In this document: piece after piece, positions 1-5,561 of the stretch
Position numbering within the stretch: position 1 is the first letter of the stretch
Layout of the letters: every line of letters begins with the position of its first letter
Assembly: GCA_027449725.1 (NCBI GenBank)
Contig: DAIDLB010000022.1
Span: forward strand, 1-6,014
Direction of reading: 5' to 3'
DNA: 6,014 nucleotides
Source: Chlamydiota bacterium
GTDB lineage: Bacteria; Chlamydiota; Chlamydiia; Chlamydiales; SM23-39
Program-made: the position numbers and the translations under genes
Notes under the pieces: model-generated
The model's input: the letters and a program-made list of their open reading frames with translations, nothing else
Told to the model about the DNA's origin: nothing
Database searches by the model: none

Positions 1-1
1 G

Positions 2-916
2 GCGATCGCAGCCGCAGGTCTGATCGGAACGATCAGCCGCTGCTTTGGAAAAAAGGTCGTCACTCCAGGCGAAGCGCCCAAGAATAAGACGATCGTAGAA
101 CCCACTCCCGCAGCCGAAGAGGAGCAGCCCGCCCCTGTTAACAAAGAAGCAGCGAGACAGAAAAAATCTGAGAGAAATCGCCTTCGGAATGGAGTAAGAA
201 GACAAAAAAAGAGGGATAAAAGCATCTCGACCGACTCAGAAAGCAGCAGCAGCAGCATCCTCGCTGCTTCCTCTTCGGAAGGATCGAGTTCTTCCAGAAC
301 TCCGGCCTCAAAAAAACAGGTTGCGCCCGCAGAGTTCATCTTTACCAGCCCCTCGGAAGCATCCTCCTCTGAAGAAATTTCTCCAAGAGCACCGGAACCT
401 CTTTATGTTACAGACCGTTATATCGCGATGAACGTCCCCCAGGAGCAATTCGACGCGTTTTACCTTCAAGCGGTAGATCATTTGGAAGTGCAGCAAAGAG
501 GGGTTCACCGCTCGCTAAACCCCCATATCACGATCGCCGATGCGCAGGATACTAAATACTTGACGGCGAAGGACCGGGAAAAAATTCAAGCCGACTTCTC
601 TCGCCTGATCCAAAATAGAGAACTCATTCCACTCAGGCTCAAAACCGTGCTCCATCAAAGCGGGCCGAATCAACCCTTCGAAGAATTATTAATTTTGGAC
701 GTAGGGGTATCGCAGGAGCTCAACCTCTTTCGCATGTCGCTCCTGATCGACGGGTATATTCGGCCGGACGCCACTCTGCAACATCAGGGGCGGGGCTTTC
801 ACATCACCCTCGGCAGACGGTATATCCGAGAGCTGCCGCAGCAAGATCTCCAAGCGAGGGTTCAGGAAGGCAACCGTGTCCTCAGCACCGTGAATTGGCC
901 AGGCGCTCGGCTATAG
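2..916 (+). CDS. 2H phosphoesterase-like protein with hydrophobic N-terminal stretch and Ser-rich linker (5' partial)
   Basis: The frame is open from the window edge to a TAG at 914-916, giving 304 visible residues; the true start lies upstream. Visible residues 1-11 are hydrophobic and may be the end of a membrane segment. Residues 52-73 are strongly basic, and about 74-130 are Ser/Glu/Pro-rich with a run of five Ser. From about residue 137 a folded domain follows, with NPHITI (His175) and GFHITL (His267). These are two H-x-T-x motifs 92 residues apart, the signature of 2H phosphoesterases (LigT, cyclic phosphodiesterases, 2',5'-phosphodiesterases), whose two His act on 2',3'-cyclic or 2'-5' phosphodiester bonds. 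The ATG at 428 is an unlikely start: it falls inside the first strand of the domain (RYIAMNVP), and the upstream frame is open for 426 nt. Substrate is unknown. The call rests on motifs and spacing only; a host-directed role is inference. Confidence 0.72.
   Translation, partial: AIAAAGLIGTISRCFGKKVVTPGEAPKNKTIVEPTPAAEEEQPAPVNKEAARQKKSERNRLRNGVRRQKKRDKSISTDSESSSSSILAASSSEGSSSSRTPASKKQVAPAEFIFTSPSEASSSEEISPRAPEPLYVTDRYIAMNVPQEQFDAFYLQAVDHLEVQQRGVHRSLNPHITIADAQDTKYLTAKDREKIQADFSRLIQNRELIPLRLKTVLHQSGPNQPFEELLILDVGVSQELNLFRMSLLIDGYIRPDATLQHQGRGFHITLGRRYIRELPQQDLQARVQEGNRVLSTVNWPGARL
242..256 (+). repeat. (AGC)5 trinucleotide repeat in the serine linker
   Basis: Five tandem AGC codons encode five consecutive serines in the linker of the 2H-like protein. 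More Ser-rich patches follow at about 268-296 and 350-370. A trinucleotide tract changes linker length without shifting frame, so it is not a phase-variation switch. Confidence 0.8.
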
Positions 917-1937
917 CCGCACGATACATTTGGTCTAGAAGGGAGATCTTTAGTTCGTACTGCTCTTTGCTGGCAAGGATCAGTGCGTCGATCTCCCTCC
1001 GCACCGGTAAAACAGCGAGTCGATACTGCTCATGGGCCGCTGCGATGGCCCGTTCCCTCGTTTCACGAGCTTCGAGGAGGGAGCATTCGAGATCGCGGAT
1101 CATCGAATAATACTGGTGGTTGAACGCCCCGCAGTGATAGCAAAAATAAGACCTCATTTGCCTGAGCAGGCGATGGGCCGGATGCTGGGCATAGACAAGC
1201 TCGGCCGCTTCGATCACACTTTGAAGAAGCGAGTATTCGGTTGCTGTGCGTGAAGCGAACTGCTCTTGAAGCGCAGCATTACTATCGTGATAAGAAGCAA
1301 TTTCCCTTTTCACTTCCTCAAAGAGAGCCCCCTCTTCCGTCCCAAGAATTTCAAATGCCTTCAATTCGGAAAGGGAAAATCTCTCTGCAACGAGATCAAT
1401 CCGTAGCCGTTCCGTGTCTAAATAAAAACGGTTTTTCCATTCGAAAGGAGATGGGATCAGAAAGTCAGCTCCGGCGCCTTGCCTCCTCGCCTGAACGAGA
1501 TTTCCCAATGCTTCGCGATAGAATACGAGAACCCGCTCGAAAGAAAGGGTATCGGCCTGCTCGCGATAGGCAGTCTTAAAGGCTTCCTCATCCAAAAGGG
1601 CGTAGATAAAAAGATTTTGCCATCCATGAGCCTGCACGATCTCCGTCAAGCTTTGATTCAAAGCTTCTGTCCGAATATGCGCAAGAGTCGCCGGATCGGT
1701 ATAATCAGTGAGTGAGTGGGAGTAGAGAGCCAAAAAAAGAGAAGTCAGAACGAGGCCAGCGCATACCGGTGAACAAATAGCGGCTGTAGAAGCAACGCCC
1801 GCTCCAAAAAGACTTAGGGCAGATAAAGCATACAGAGCCGCTTTCTGCGTCTTTACATCAGTTGGGCCATTTTTTTTTTCAATGGAAAGAGCGCTCAATC
1901 GATCCGAATCAAAATCAGCTTCAGCAATCGCAGCCAT
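882..1937 (-). CDS. Inc-like membrane protein with paired hydrophobic lobe and helical C-terminus, function unknown
   Basis: This encodes 351 residues from an ATG at 1937 preceded by GGAG with a 7-nt gap. I do not recognise a named family. Residues 33-54 and 58-74 are two hydrophobic segments separated by a very short turn (CSPVC), after a polar N-terminus of about 30 residues. This bilobed pattern is typical of chlamydial inclusion-membrane proteins, whose N-terminus carries a type III secretion signal and whose tails face the host cytosol. The rest is soluble and mostly helical by composition. Residues 281-347 are rich in Glu, Arg, Ala and Leu with coiled-coil character. A CYHC pair (266-269) with His274 nearby could bind a metal, but only weakly so. 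The gene begins 24 nt after the 3' end of tRNA-Ser and probably shares its transcript. Its 3' end overlaps the convergent 2H-like gene by 35 bp. The Inc assignment is inferred from topology. Confidence 0.72.
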   Translation of the reverse strand: MAAIAEADFDSDRLSALSIEKKNGPTDVKTQKAALYALSALSLFGAGVASTAAICSPVCAGLVLTSLFLALYSHSLTDYTDPATLAHIRTEALNQSLTEIVQAHGWQNLFIYALLDEEAFKTAYREQADTLSFERVLVFYREALGNLVQARRQGAGADFLIPSPFEWKNRFYLDTERLRIDLVAERFSLSELKAFEILGTEEGALFEEVKREIASYHDSNAALQEQFASRTATEYSLLQSVIEAAELVYAQHPAHRLLRQMRSYFCYHCGAFNHQYYSMIRDLECSLLEARETRERAIAAAHEQYRLAVLPVRREIDALILASKEQYELKISLLDQMYRAAIAERLANSRC

Positions 1938-1944
1938 CGAGTCA

Positions 1945-1948
1945 CTCC
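1945..1948 (-). promoter_or_regulatory. Ribosome binding site of the Inc-like gene
   Basis: GGAG lies 7 nt before the ATG at 1937, in the 24-nt gap between the tRNA-Ser 3' end and the gene. It fixes the start of the Inc-like protein and shows that this gene, unlike the ThrRS-like gene, has its own ribosome site after the tRNA. Confidence 0.65.
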
Positions 1949-1961
1949 GAGAAAGAAGATA

Positions 1962-2046
1962 CGGAAGAGGTAGGATTCGAACCCACGAACCCTTTCGGGT
2001 TTCCTGTTTTCAAGACAGGCGCAATCGGCCACTCTGCCACTCTTCC
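1962..2046 (-). tRNA. tRNA-Ser (anticodon UGA)
   Basis: This 85-nt class II tRNA was read by eye. The acceptor arms GGAAGAG and CTCTTCC pair perfectly, with discriminator G at 1962. The anticodon stem CCTGT/ACAGG encloses the loop CTTGAAA, with anticodon TGA at 2010-2012. A long variable arm (about AACCCGAAAGGGTT) is present, as expected for tRNA-Ser. The T arm has GGTTCGAATCC. The 3' CCA is not encoded, so CCA must be added after transcription. The tRNA lies 47 nt downstream of pheS and 24 nt upstream of the Inc-like gene, on the same strand as both. Confidence 0.97.
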
Positions 2047-2061
2047 GCAAAAGAAAGTCAT

Positions 2062-2090
2062 AGGATACGAACAACGTATCTAAAAAGCAA
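2062..2090 (-). promoter_or_regulatory. Candidate promoter of tRNA-Ser
   Basis: On the minus strand TTGCTT (2085-2090) and TATCCT (2062-2067) are 17 bp apart, and the -10 box ends 15 nt before the tRNA 5' end. The same layout is seen at the candidate tRNA-Val promoter. Matches to consensus are moderate (3/6 and 4/6), so read-through from pheS remains possible. Confidence 0.35.
2064..2080 (-). terminator. Weak hairpin after pheS, possible terminator
   Basis: GATACG and CGTATC form a perfect 6-bp stem around a 5-nt loop, 13 nt past the pheS stop codon on the minus strand. No continuous T-run follows; there is only a loose CTTTCTTTT several bases later. It is at best a poor intrinsic terminator. 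It overlaps the spacer and -10 box of the candidate tRNA-Ser promoter, so it could instead affect that promoter or be chance. Confidence 0.25.
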
Positions 2091-2093
2091 GCT

Positions 2094-3119
2094 TCAAAAT
2101 TGAGATAGGAAGCGAAGGTCGTTTTGCGTGAACATCCGGATGTCGGGAATCTCGTGCTGCAAGATCGCCAATCTCTCAATCCCCATGCCCCAGGCATAGC
2201 CCGAATAGACGTCGGGATCAATGTTGCCCATCTTCAAAACATTCGGATGGATCATTCCGGCCCCGCATACTTCCAGCCAGCCGCTTTGCTTACAGAGCCT
2301 GCATCCTTTTCCCTTGCAAGAGGTGCAGCGCACATCGACCTCAAGCCCCGGCTCCACAAACGGAAAATAGCTTGGACGGAATCGGGTTGTCACTTTCTCG
2401 CCAAGCAGCTTGCTCCAAAATTCTTCCATCGTCGCAAAGAGGTCGGCAAAAGAGACGTTCCGGTCAATATAAAACCCCTCGATCTGATGGAAAAACACAT
2501 GGGAGCGAGCCGAGACCGTCTCGTTCCGGAAGCAGCGCCCGGGCGCAATCACGCGGATCGGAGGCTCGATCTCTTCCATCGCATGGACCTGCACATTGCT
2601 CGTATGCGTCCGGAGCAGCCACTCCGTATTGAGATAAAAGGTGTCCTGCATATCGCGCGCAGGATGGTCCGGCGCAAAATTCAACCCGCCGAAGTTGTAG
2701 TAGTCGGTGTCGGCGTTAGGTCCCAGGCGCACGGAAAAGCCCATGCCGATCAGGATATCGACGGCCCGGTCGAGGAGCTGACTCACCGGATGACTGCGGC
2801 CATAAAAACGGCGCCGCCCGGGAAGCGTGGGATCGATTTGCTCCCGGTTCAGTCGCTCTTCCATCTCGCTCGCCTTGACTCTCGCCAAGCTGTGCTCGCA
2901 GTGGGAAAAAAGCTCCTCTTTCAGGTCATTGATCATCTTGCCTAAAAGGGGGCGCTCATCGGACGAGCAAGACTTAAGCTCAAGCATCAGGGCCTGGATA
3001 GGCCCCTTTTTGCCAAAATATTTGAGCTTAAGCGACTCGAGATCTTTTGCCGTCGCGAGTTCACTGAGCTCGCGGAGGAAATGCTCGCGCATCTGGCCGA
3101 TGCGCTCGGAAAGGCTCAT
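2094..3119 (-). CDS. pheS: Phenylalanyl-tRNA synthetase alpha subunit
   Basis: Catalytic subunit of PheRS, a cytoplasmic alpha2-beta2 class II enzyme that charges tRNA-Phe. At 341 residues it is close to the usual length (E. coli 327). Residues 1-90 form the N-terminal coiled-coil arm. The class II core shows SHPVSQ (109-114), HPARDMQDTFY (152-162), LRTHTS (169-174), the motif 2 region GRCFRNE with FHQIEG (194-215), GAGMIHPNVL (286-295) and motif 3 GYAWGMGIERLAI (307-319). A C-x2-C-x4-C-x2-C knuckle (Cys265, 268, 273, 276) sits between FVEPGLEVDV and the GAGM motif; as I recall, similar knuckles occur in PheS of some other bacterial lineages. The ATG at 3119 has GGAGG 4 nt upstream and lies 23 nt past rplT. 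pheT does not follow; in Chlamydia the two subunit genes are also apart, so it is expected elsewhere. Confidence 0.97.
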   Translation of the reverse strand: MSLSERIGQMREHFLRELSELATAKDLESLKLKYFGKKGPIQALMLELKSCSSDERPLLGKMINDLKEELFSHCEHSLARVKASEMEERLNREQIDPTLPGRRRFYGRSHPVSQLLDRAVDILIGMGFSVRLGPNADTDYYNFGGLNFAPDHPARDMQDTFYLNTEWLLRTHTSNVQVHAMEEIEPPIRVIAPGRCFRNETVSARSHVFFHQIEGFYIDRNVSFADLFATMEEFWSKLLGEKVTTRFRPSYFPFVEPGLEVDVRCTSCKGKGCRLCKQSGWLEVCGAGMIHPNVLKMGNIDPDVYSGYAWGMGIERLAILQHEIPDIRMFTQNDLRFLSQF

Positions 3120-3142
3120 TTTACCTCCGCCTCAAACGGAAT

Positions 3143-3502
3143 TTAAGCGACCAAGCCTTGCTTGGCGGAATCGGCAATCGCACGGAACGCGGCAGGATCT
3201 CTCACCGAAAGATCAGAAAGGATCTTGCGGTTCAGGATGCATCCTACGCGCTTCAGTCCGTTGATGAACTTGCTGTAGGAAATGCCATTGATCTTCGCCG
3301 CGACGCCGATTCGGGTCGTCCAGAGGCGCCGGAAATCGCGCTTGCGTTGTTTGCGGTGCCTGTAGTTATTCGCCAGCGCGGTCATCACCGCGTCTTTGCT
3401 CAGCTTCAAGTGATTTTTGCGGTCGCCATAGAATCCTTTGCACAGCTTCAGGAGTCTTTTTGTTCTTCGGCGGGCCGCTACTGCATTCGTTACTCTTACC
3501 AT
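3143..3502 (-). CDS. rplT: Large-subunit ribosomal protein bL20
   Basis: bL20 binds 23S rRNA early in assembly of the 50S subunit and in several bacteria represses its own operon. The 119 residues match the family length. Recognisable parts are the basic N-terminus RVTNAVAARRRTKRLLKLCKG, the GFYGDRKN and NNYRHRKQRKRDFRRLW stretches, and the C-terminal globular half containing GVAAKINGISYSKFINGLK and LNRK. The ATG at 3502 comes 2 nt after the rpmI stop (TAA-CA-ATG). No convincing Shine-Dalgarno sequence precedes it, so translation is probably coupled to rpmI. It sits between rpmI and pheS, the standard order. Confidence 0.97.
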   Translation of the reverse strand: MVRVTNAVAARRRTKRLLKLCKGFYGDRKNHLKLSKDAVMTALANNYRHRKQRKRDFRRLWTTRIGVAAKINGISYSKFINGLKRVGCILNRKILSDLSVRDPAAFRAIADSAKQGLVA

Positions 3503-3504
3503 TG

Positions 3505-3699
3505 TTATACGCCCATGAGGATTTTAAACATTTTTAACTGACCATCGTCCACCAGCCTCGACTTCGCAAGAGATCTTTTGCGTTTCGAGCTTTTCTTCGT
3601 CAAAATATGGCGGCGGCCCGGTCTTGTTCTCTTCAGTTTTCCGGTTCCGGTCACACTGAATCGCGCTTTAACTGCCTTACGTGTTTTCATCTTCGGCAC
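3505..3699 (-). CDS. rpmI: Large-subunit ribosomal protein bL35
   Basis: A small basic 50S protein of 64 residues, the normal size. The N-terminus MPKMKTRKAVKARF and the GTGKLKR and RRHILTKKSSKRKR stretches are diagnostic. The start is GTG at 3699, not the in-frame ATG three codons later: the family begins MPKMKT, and AAGGAG lies 9 nt upstream of the GTG. The gene begins inside the 3' end of infC (23-bp overlap) and stops 2 nt before rplT, so the three are probably co-transcribed and translationally linked. Confidence 0.97.
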   Translation of the reverse strand: MPKMKTRKAVKARFSVTGTGKLKRTRPGRRHILTKKSSKRKRSLAKSRLVDDGQLKMFKILMGV

Positions 3700-4243
3700 G
3701 AGATTCTTCTCCTTTCTCAGATCGTTTGATTACAGGTTTTGTTCGCTTGCCGCTCGGAGCGAGAGTGGTCGACATTGCCCGTCCCAACAGCTTGGGAGGA
3801 GATTCAATGGTCGACACATCGCTCAGGTCGTGGCAAAACTGGTTTACTACTTTTACTCCCAAGTCAAGATGGAGCATTTCCCTACCGCGGAACATACAGG
3901 TGATGCGCACCTTGTTCCCCTTCACAAGAAACTCTCTCGCATGCTTCAGCTTGGTCTCAAAATCATGGGTGTCGATATTCGGCTTCAGCTTAATCTCTTT
4001 CACCTTGATCTGCACCTGCGATTTCTTGCTGTCTTTCTCTCGCTTCTGCTGCAAATAGCGGAATTTTCCGTAGTCGATGATCTTCGCAACCGGCGGCTTG
4101 GCCTGCGGGGAGATCTCAACAAGATCAAGCCCCATTTCCTCCGCTTTCGCCAGCGCCTCGCGCAGCGTCAAAATCCCGACCTGCTCCCCGCTCTCGGTGA
4201 TCACTCTCAGGCGATCCGCCCGAATTTCTCTATTTATTCTCAA
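3677..4243 (-). CDS. infC: Translation initiation factor IF-3
   Basis: IF-3 binds the 30S subunit, prevents premature joining of 50S and checks start-codon and initiator-tRNA pairing. The 188 residues hold the N domain (RINREIRA at 2-9, LDLVEISP at 39-46, DYGKFRY at 57-63), a Lys-rich linker (about 66-88), and the C domain with KVRITCMFRGRE (111-122), ending in an acidic/basic tail of about 25 residues beyond the usual LAP end. The reading frame opens with TTG at 4241-4243, directly after an in-frame TGA, with ATAGG 7 nt upstream. No ATG or GTG is available near the conserved N-terminus. The only other plausible start is ATA at codon 3. Non-standard starts on infC are known to support autoregulation in E. 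coli (AUU). It starts 17 nt after the ThrRS-like gene and overlaps rpmI. Confidence 0.96.
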   Translation of the reverse strand: MRINREIRADRLRVITESGEQVGILTLREALAKAEEMGLDLVEISPQAKPPVAKIIDYGKFRYLQQKREKDSKKSQVQIKVKEIKLKPNIDTHDFETKLKHAREFLVKGNKVRITCMFRGREMLHLDLGVKVVNQFCHDLSDVSTIESPPKLLGRAMSTTLAPSGKRTKPVIKRSEKGEESRAEDENT

Positions 4244-4255
4244 TCAACAGCCTAT
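4241..4255 (-). promoter_or_regulatory. infC ribosome binding site and TTG start
   Basis: ATAGG (4251-4255) lies 7 nt before TTG (4241-4243). The preceding in-frame codon is TGA, so infC cannot begin further upstream. All of this fits in the 17-nt gap after the ThrRS-like stop codon. Confidence 0.55.
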
Positions 4256-4260
4256 TCAAT

Positions 4261-5397
4261 TTAAAGGGTCCTAAGCCAGCCAAAAGGCGAACTTCCATCG
4301 CTCTGTTCTATCAAAAGAGCAAGGTTTCTTTCAACCCAAACCGTAGCAAAGAGCCCCCGGAGATTCTTCAGCTTCAACTCGCCGATCTCCGCTAAAACCC
4401 ATTCGCACCGCAACGCGTCCTCAGCCAGAAACTCCAACCTCGAACCTCCATCTGCCTCCACCTCCTGGAAGCTCCACCCCAATTCTTCGAGGGAGCGCCT
4501 GAAGAGGCAACCCTTCCGCTTTTTGCCAAAGCAGCGGATACGATAAGCAAAGCCCAAAATGGTAAGGCATTTATGAATGGTTTGCAAGAAAGAAGAACAA
4601 AAGGATTGCAAATCAAGGAAATGATTGATTCTCAACGCTAAAGAAAGAGGCGCATCGAGAAGGCCCCGATCGCCGGCATCGCCCGAGAGCTTCAATAATT
4701 CCATCGAAGAAGGAATTTTTTCAGAAAGCCGCTCCAAAATAGCCTGCCCTCCCTCGACCTGCTGCGCCAGCGGAGCAAAGGCTTTCCGCCAGAAAGAGGC
4801 CAGGCGGCCGCGAGCATCCAACCCCTTCGGAAGCCACAGGCGGTCCCCACCTTCTTTACACCAAAGGCCAAGCCCCTCCCGTTCGTGGTCCTTTTCCCCA
4901 AACCGCTCCCAAGCGGACGAGAGATCTTTTAATTCTTTTTTTGAGGGTGCGGCAATTCCGAAGATCCGAGTTCTCTTTCGGCCAAGCTTTGTCTCATTGA
5001 GAAGCTTGAACGCGCCCGCGGAGCCCGTAGAAGAGAGGTGCTCCCCCTCTTCGCACCAGTCGGCAAAATCGCCCAAGCGGACAAGGCGAACGAGCCCTTC
5101 CTGCCTCAAGACCTGGGAAGCTCGCTCTTTTTGTTCGTTTTTCTTGAAGAATTCGGAGGCGCTGAACGGCACCATCTCGAGGATGCGGATCTCCCGGTTT
5201 TCCCGGATGACCTGCCTCATTCGCTCCGAGAGACGTTCAAGCAATTCGGGCGAAAGCGGGGCGGAATAAAGAAAGTCGCAAGCGTAGCCATGGAAAGAAA
5301 GACCTGCCTGGATAATTTGAGCGCCAGGCAGGAGTTCGACGATGGCTCCTGCAAGAATCCTTGAAAAGGAATTTTTACGGGCAAGTTCTGTGACCAT
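4261..5397 (-). CDS. Truncated threonyl-tRNA synthetase-like protein (thrS relic or paralogue)
   Basis: The 378 residues align by eye to ThrRS. Residues 7-24 match the start of the editing domain, but its zinc-site pair His73/His77 (E. coli numbering) is Asn9 and Arg13. DWCEEGEH (113-120) matches the second pair, DMCRGPH, with one extra residue. Then come STGSAGAFKLL (123-133), RIFGIAAPSKKEL (144-156), the linker EKDHEREGLGLW (168-179) and LWLPKG (187-192). The middle of the catalytic domain is missing or unrecognisable, including motif 1, NCPGH and motif 2. Residues 258-290 and 300-376 match its end, from LEELG to a degraded motif 3 (VWVERNLALLIE) and FGWL. The TGS and anticodon-binding domains are absent. 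The frame is intact, and the gene lies 17 nt before infC, where E. coli has thrS. It cannot charge tRNA and probably cannot edit. A separate full thrS is expected. Role unknown. Confidence 0.8.
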   Translation of the reverse strand: MVTELARKNSFSRILAGAIVELLPGAQIIQAGLSFHGYACDFLYSAPLSPELLERLSERMRQVIRENREIRILEMVPFSASEFFKKNEQKERASQVLRQEGLVRLVRLGDFADWCEEGEHLSSTGSAGAFKLLNETKLGRKRTRIFGIAAPSKKELKDLSSAWERFGEKDHEREGLGLWCKEGGDRLWLPKGLDARGRLASFWRKAFAPLAQQVEGGQAILERLSEKIPSSMELLKLSGDAGDRGLLDAPLSLALRINHFLDLQSFCSSFLQTIHKCLTILGFAYRIRCFGKKRKGCLFRRSLEELGWSFQEVEADGGSRLEFLAEDALRCEWVLAEIGELKLKNLRGLFATVWVERNLALLIEQSDGSSPFGWLRTL

Positions 5398-5398
5398 T

Positions 5399-5472
5399 TG
5401 GGATATAGCTGACTCGAACAGCTGACCTCCACGATGTCAACGTGGCGCTCTAACCAACTGAGCTAATACCCC
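5399..5472 (-). tRNA. tRNA-Val (anticodon GAC)
   Basis: A 74-nt cloverleaf. The acceptor arms GGGGTAT and ATATCCC pair with one G-T wobble. The D arm is GCTC/GAGC, the anticodon stem is CCACG/CGTGG around TTGACAT (anticodon GAC at 5436-5438), the variable loop is AGGTC, and the T arm is AGCTG-TTCGAGT-CAGCT. The discriminator is A (5399) and CCA is not encoded. It is the first element of the minus-strand train. Its 3' end is a single nucleotide from the ATG of the ThrRS-like gene. Confidence 0.97.
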
Positions 5473-5486
5473 GTGAGATGCGAGAG

Positions 5487-5515
5487 ATTTTATCCATAGG
5501 CCGATATATAGACAA
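5487..5515 (-). promoter_or_regulatory. Candidate promoter of tRNA-Val and the downstream operon
   Basis: On the minus strand TTGTCT (5510-5515) and TAAAAT (5487-5492) have a 17-bp spacer. The -10 box ends 14 nt before the mature tRNA 5' end, implying a leader of about 7 nt for RNase P to remove. Matches are 4/6 and 5/6 to the housekeeping sigma consensus. It may drive the whole train through pheS. Confidence 0.55.
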
Positions 5516-5531
5516 GGGCTCTTTGAAACTG

Positions 5532-5561
5532 TTGACTGTAAACTTTTCCTTTTCATATACT
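5532..5561 (+). promoter_or_regulatory. Candidate promoter of the mnmM-like gene
   Basis: TTGACT (5532-5537) and TATACT (5556-5561) are separated by 18 bp; each matches consensus at 5 of 6 positions. The -10 box ends only 7 nt before the ATG at 5569, so transcription would begin at or within about a base or two of the start codon. Confidence 0.55.

Noticed and set aside
20..36. Perfect 7-bp inverted repeat with GAA loop
   Set aside because: It lies inside the coding frame of the 2H-like gene, without a T-run or other regulatory context; probably chance from GATC-rich codons.
428..916. A separate 162-residue gene starting at ATG 428
   Set aside because: The same frame is open without a stop back to the window edge, and the Met falls inside the first strand of the 2H-like domain. 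It is treated as the C-terminal part of one longer, 5'-truncated gene.
2124..2945. 273-codon plus-strand open frame antisense to pheS
   Set aside because: It lies entirely opposite a confidently identified pheS, shows no recognisable domain, and reads as a composition-driven shadow frame.
3578..4264. 228-codon plus-strand open frame antisense to rpmI and infC
   Set aside because: It spans the opposite strand of two certain genes and their overlap; no motif or ribosome site supports it.
4625..5269. 214-codon plus-strand open frame rich in Ser, Arg and Pro
   Set aside because: It is antisense to the ThrRS-like gene; the Ser/Arg/Pro composition is what the reverse strand of a Glu/Leu/Gly-rich gene gives. 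The minus strand carries the recognisable ThrRS motifs.
4261..5397. Free-standing threonyl-tRNA trans-editing protein
   Set aside because: Considered because the editing domain is the best-preserved part, but His73 and His77 are replaced by Asn and Arg and the second ligand pair has an insertion, so editing activity is unlikely.
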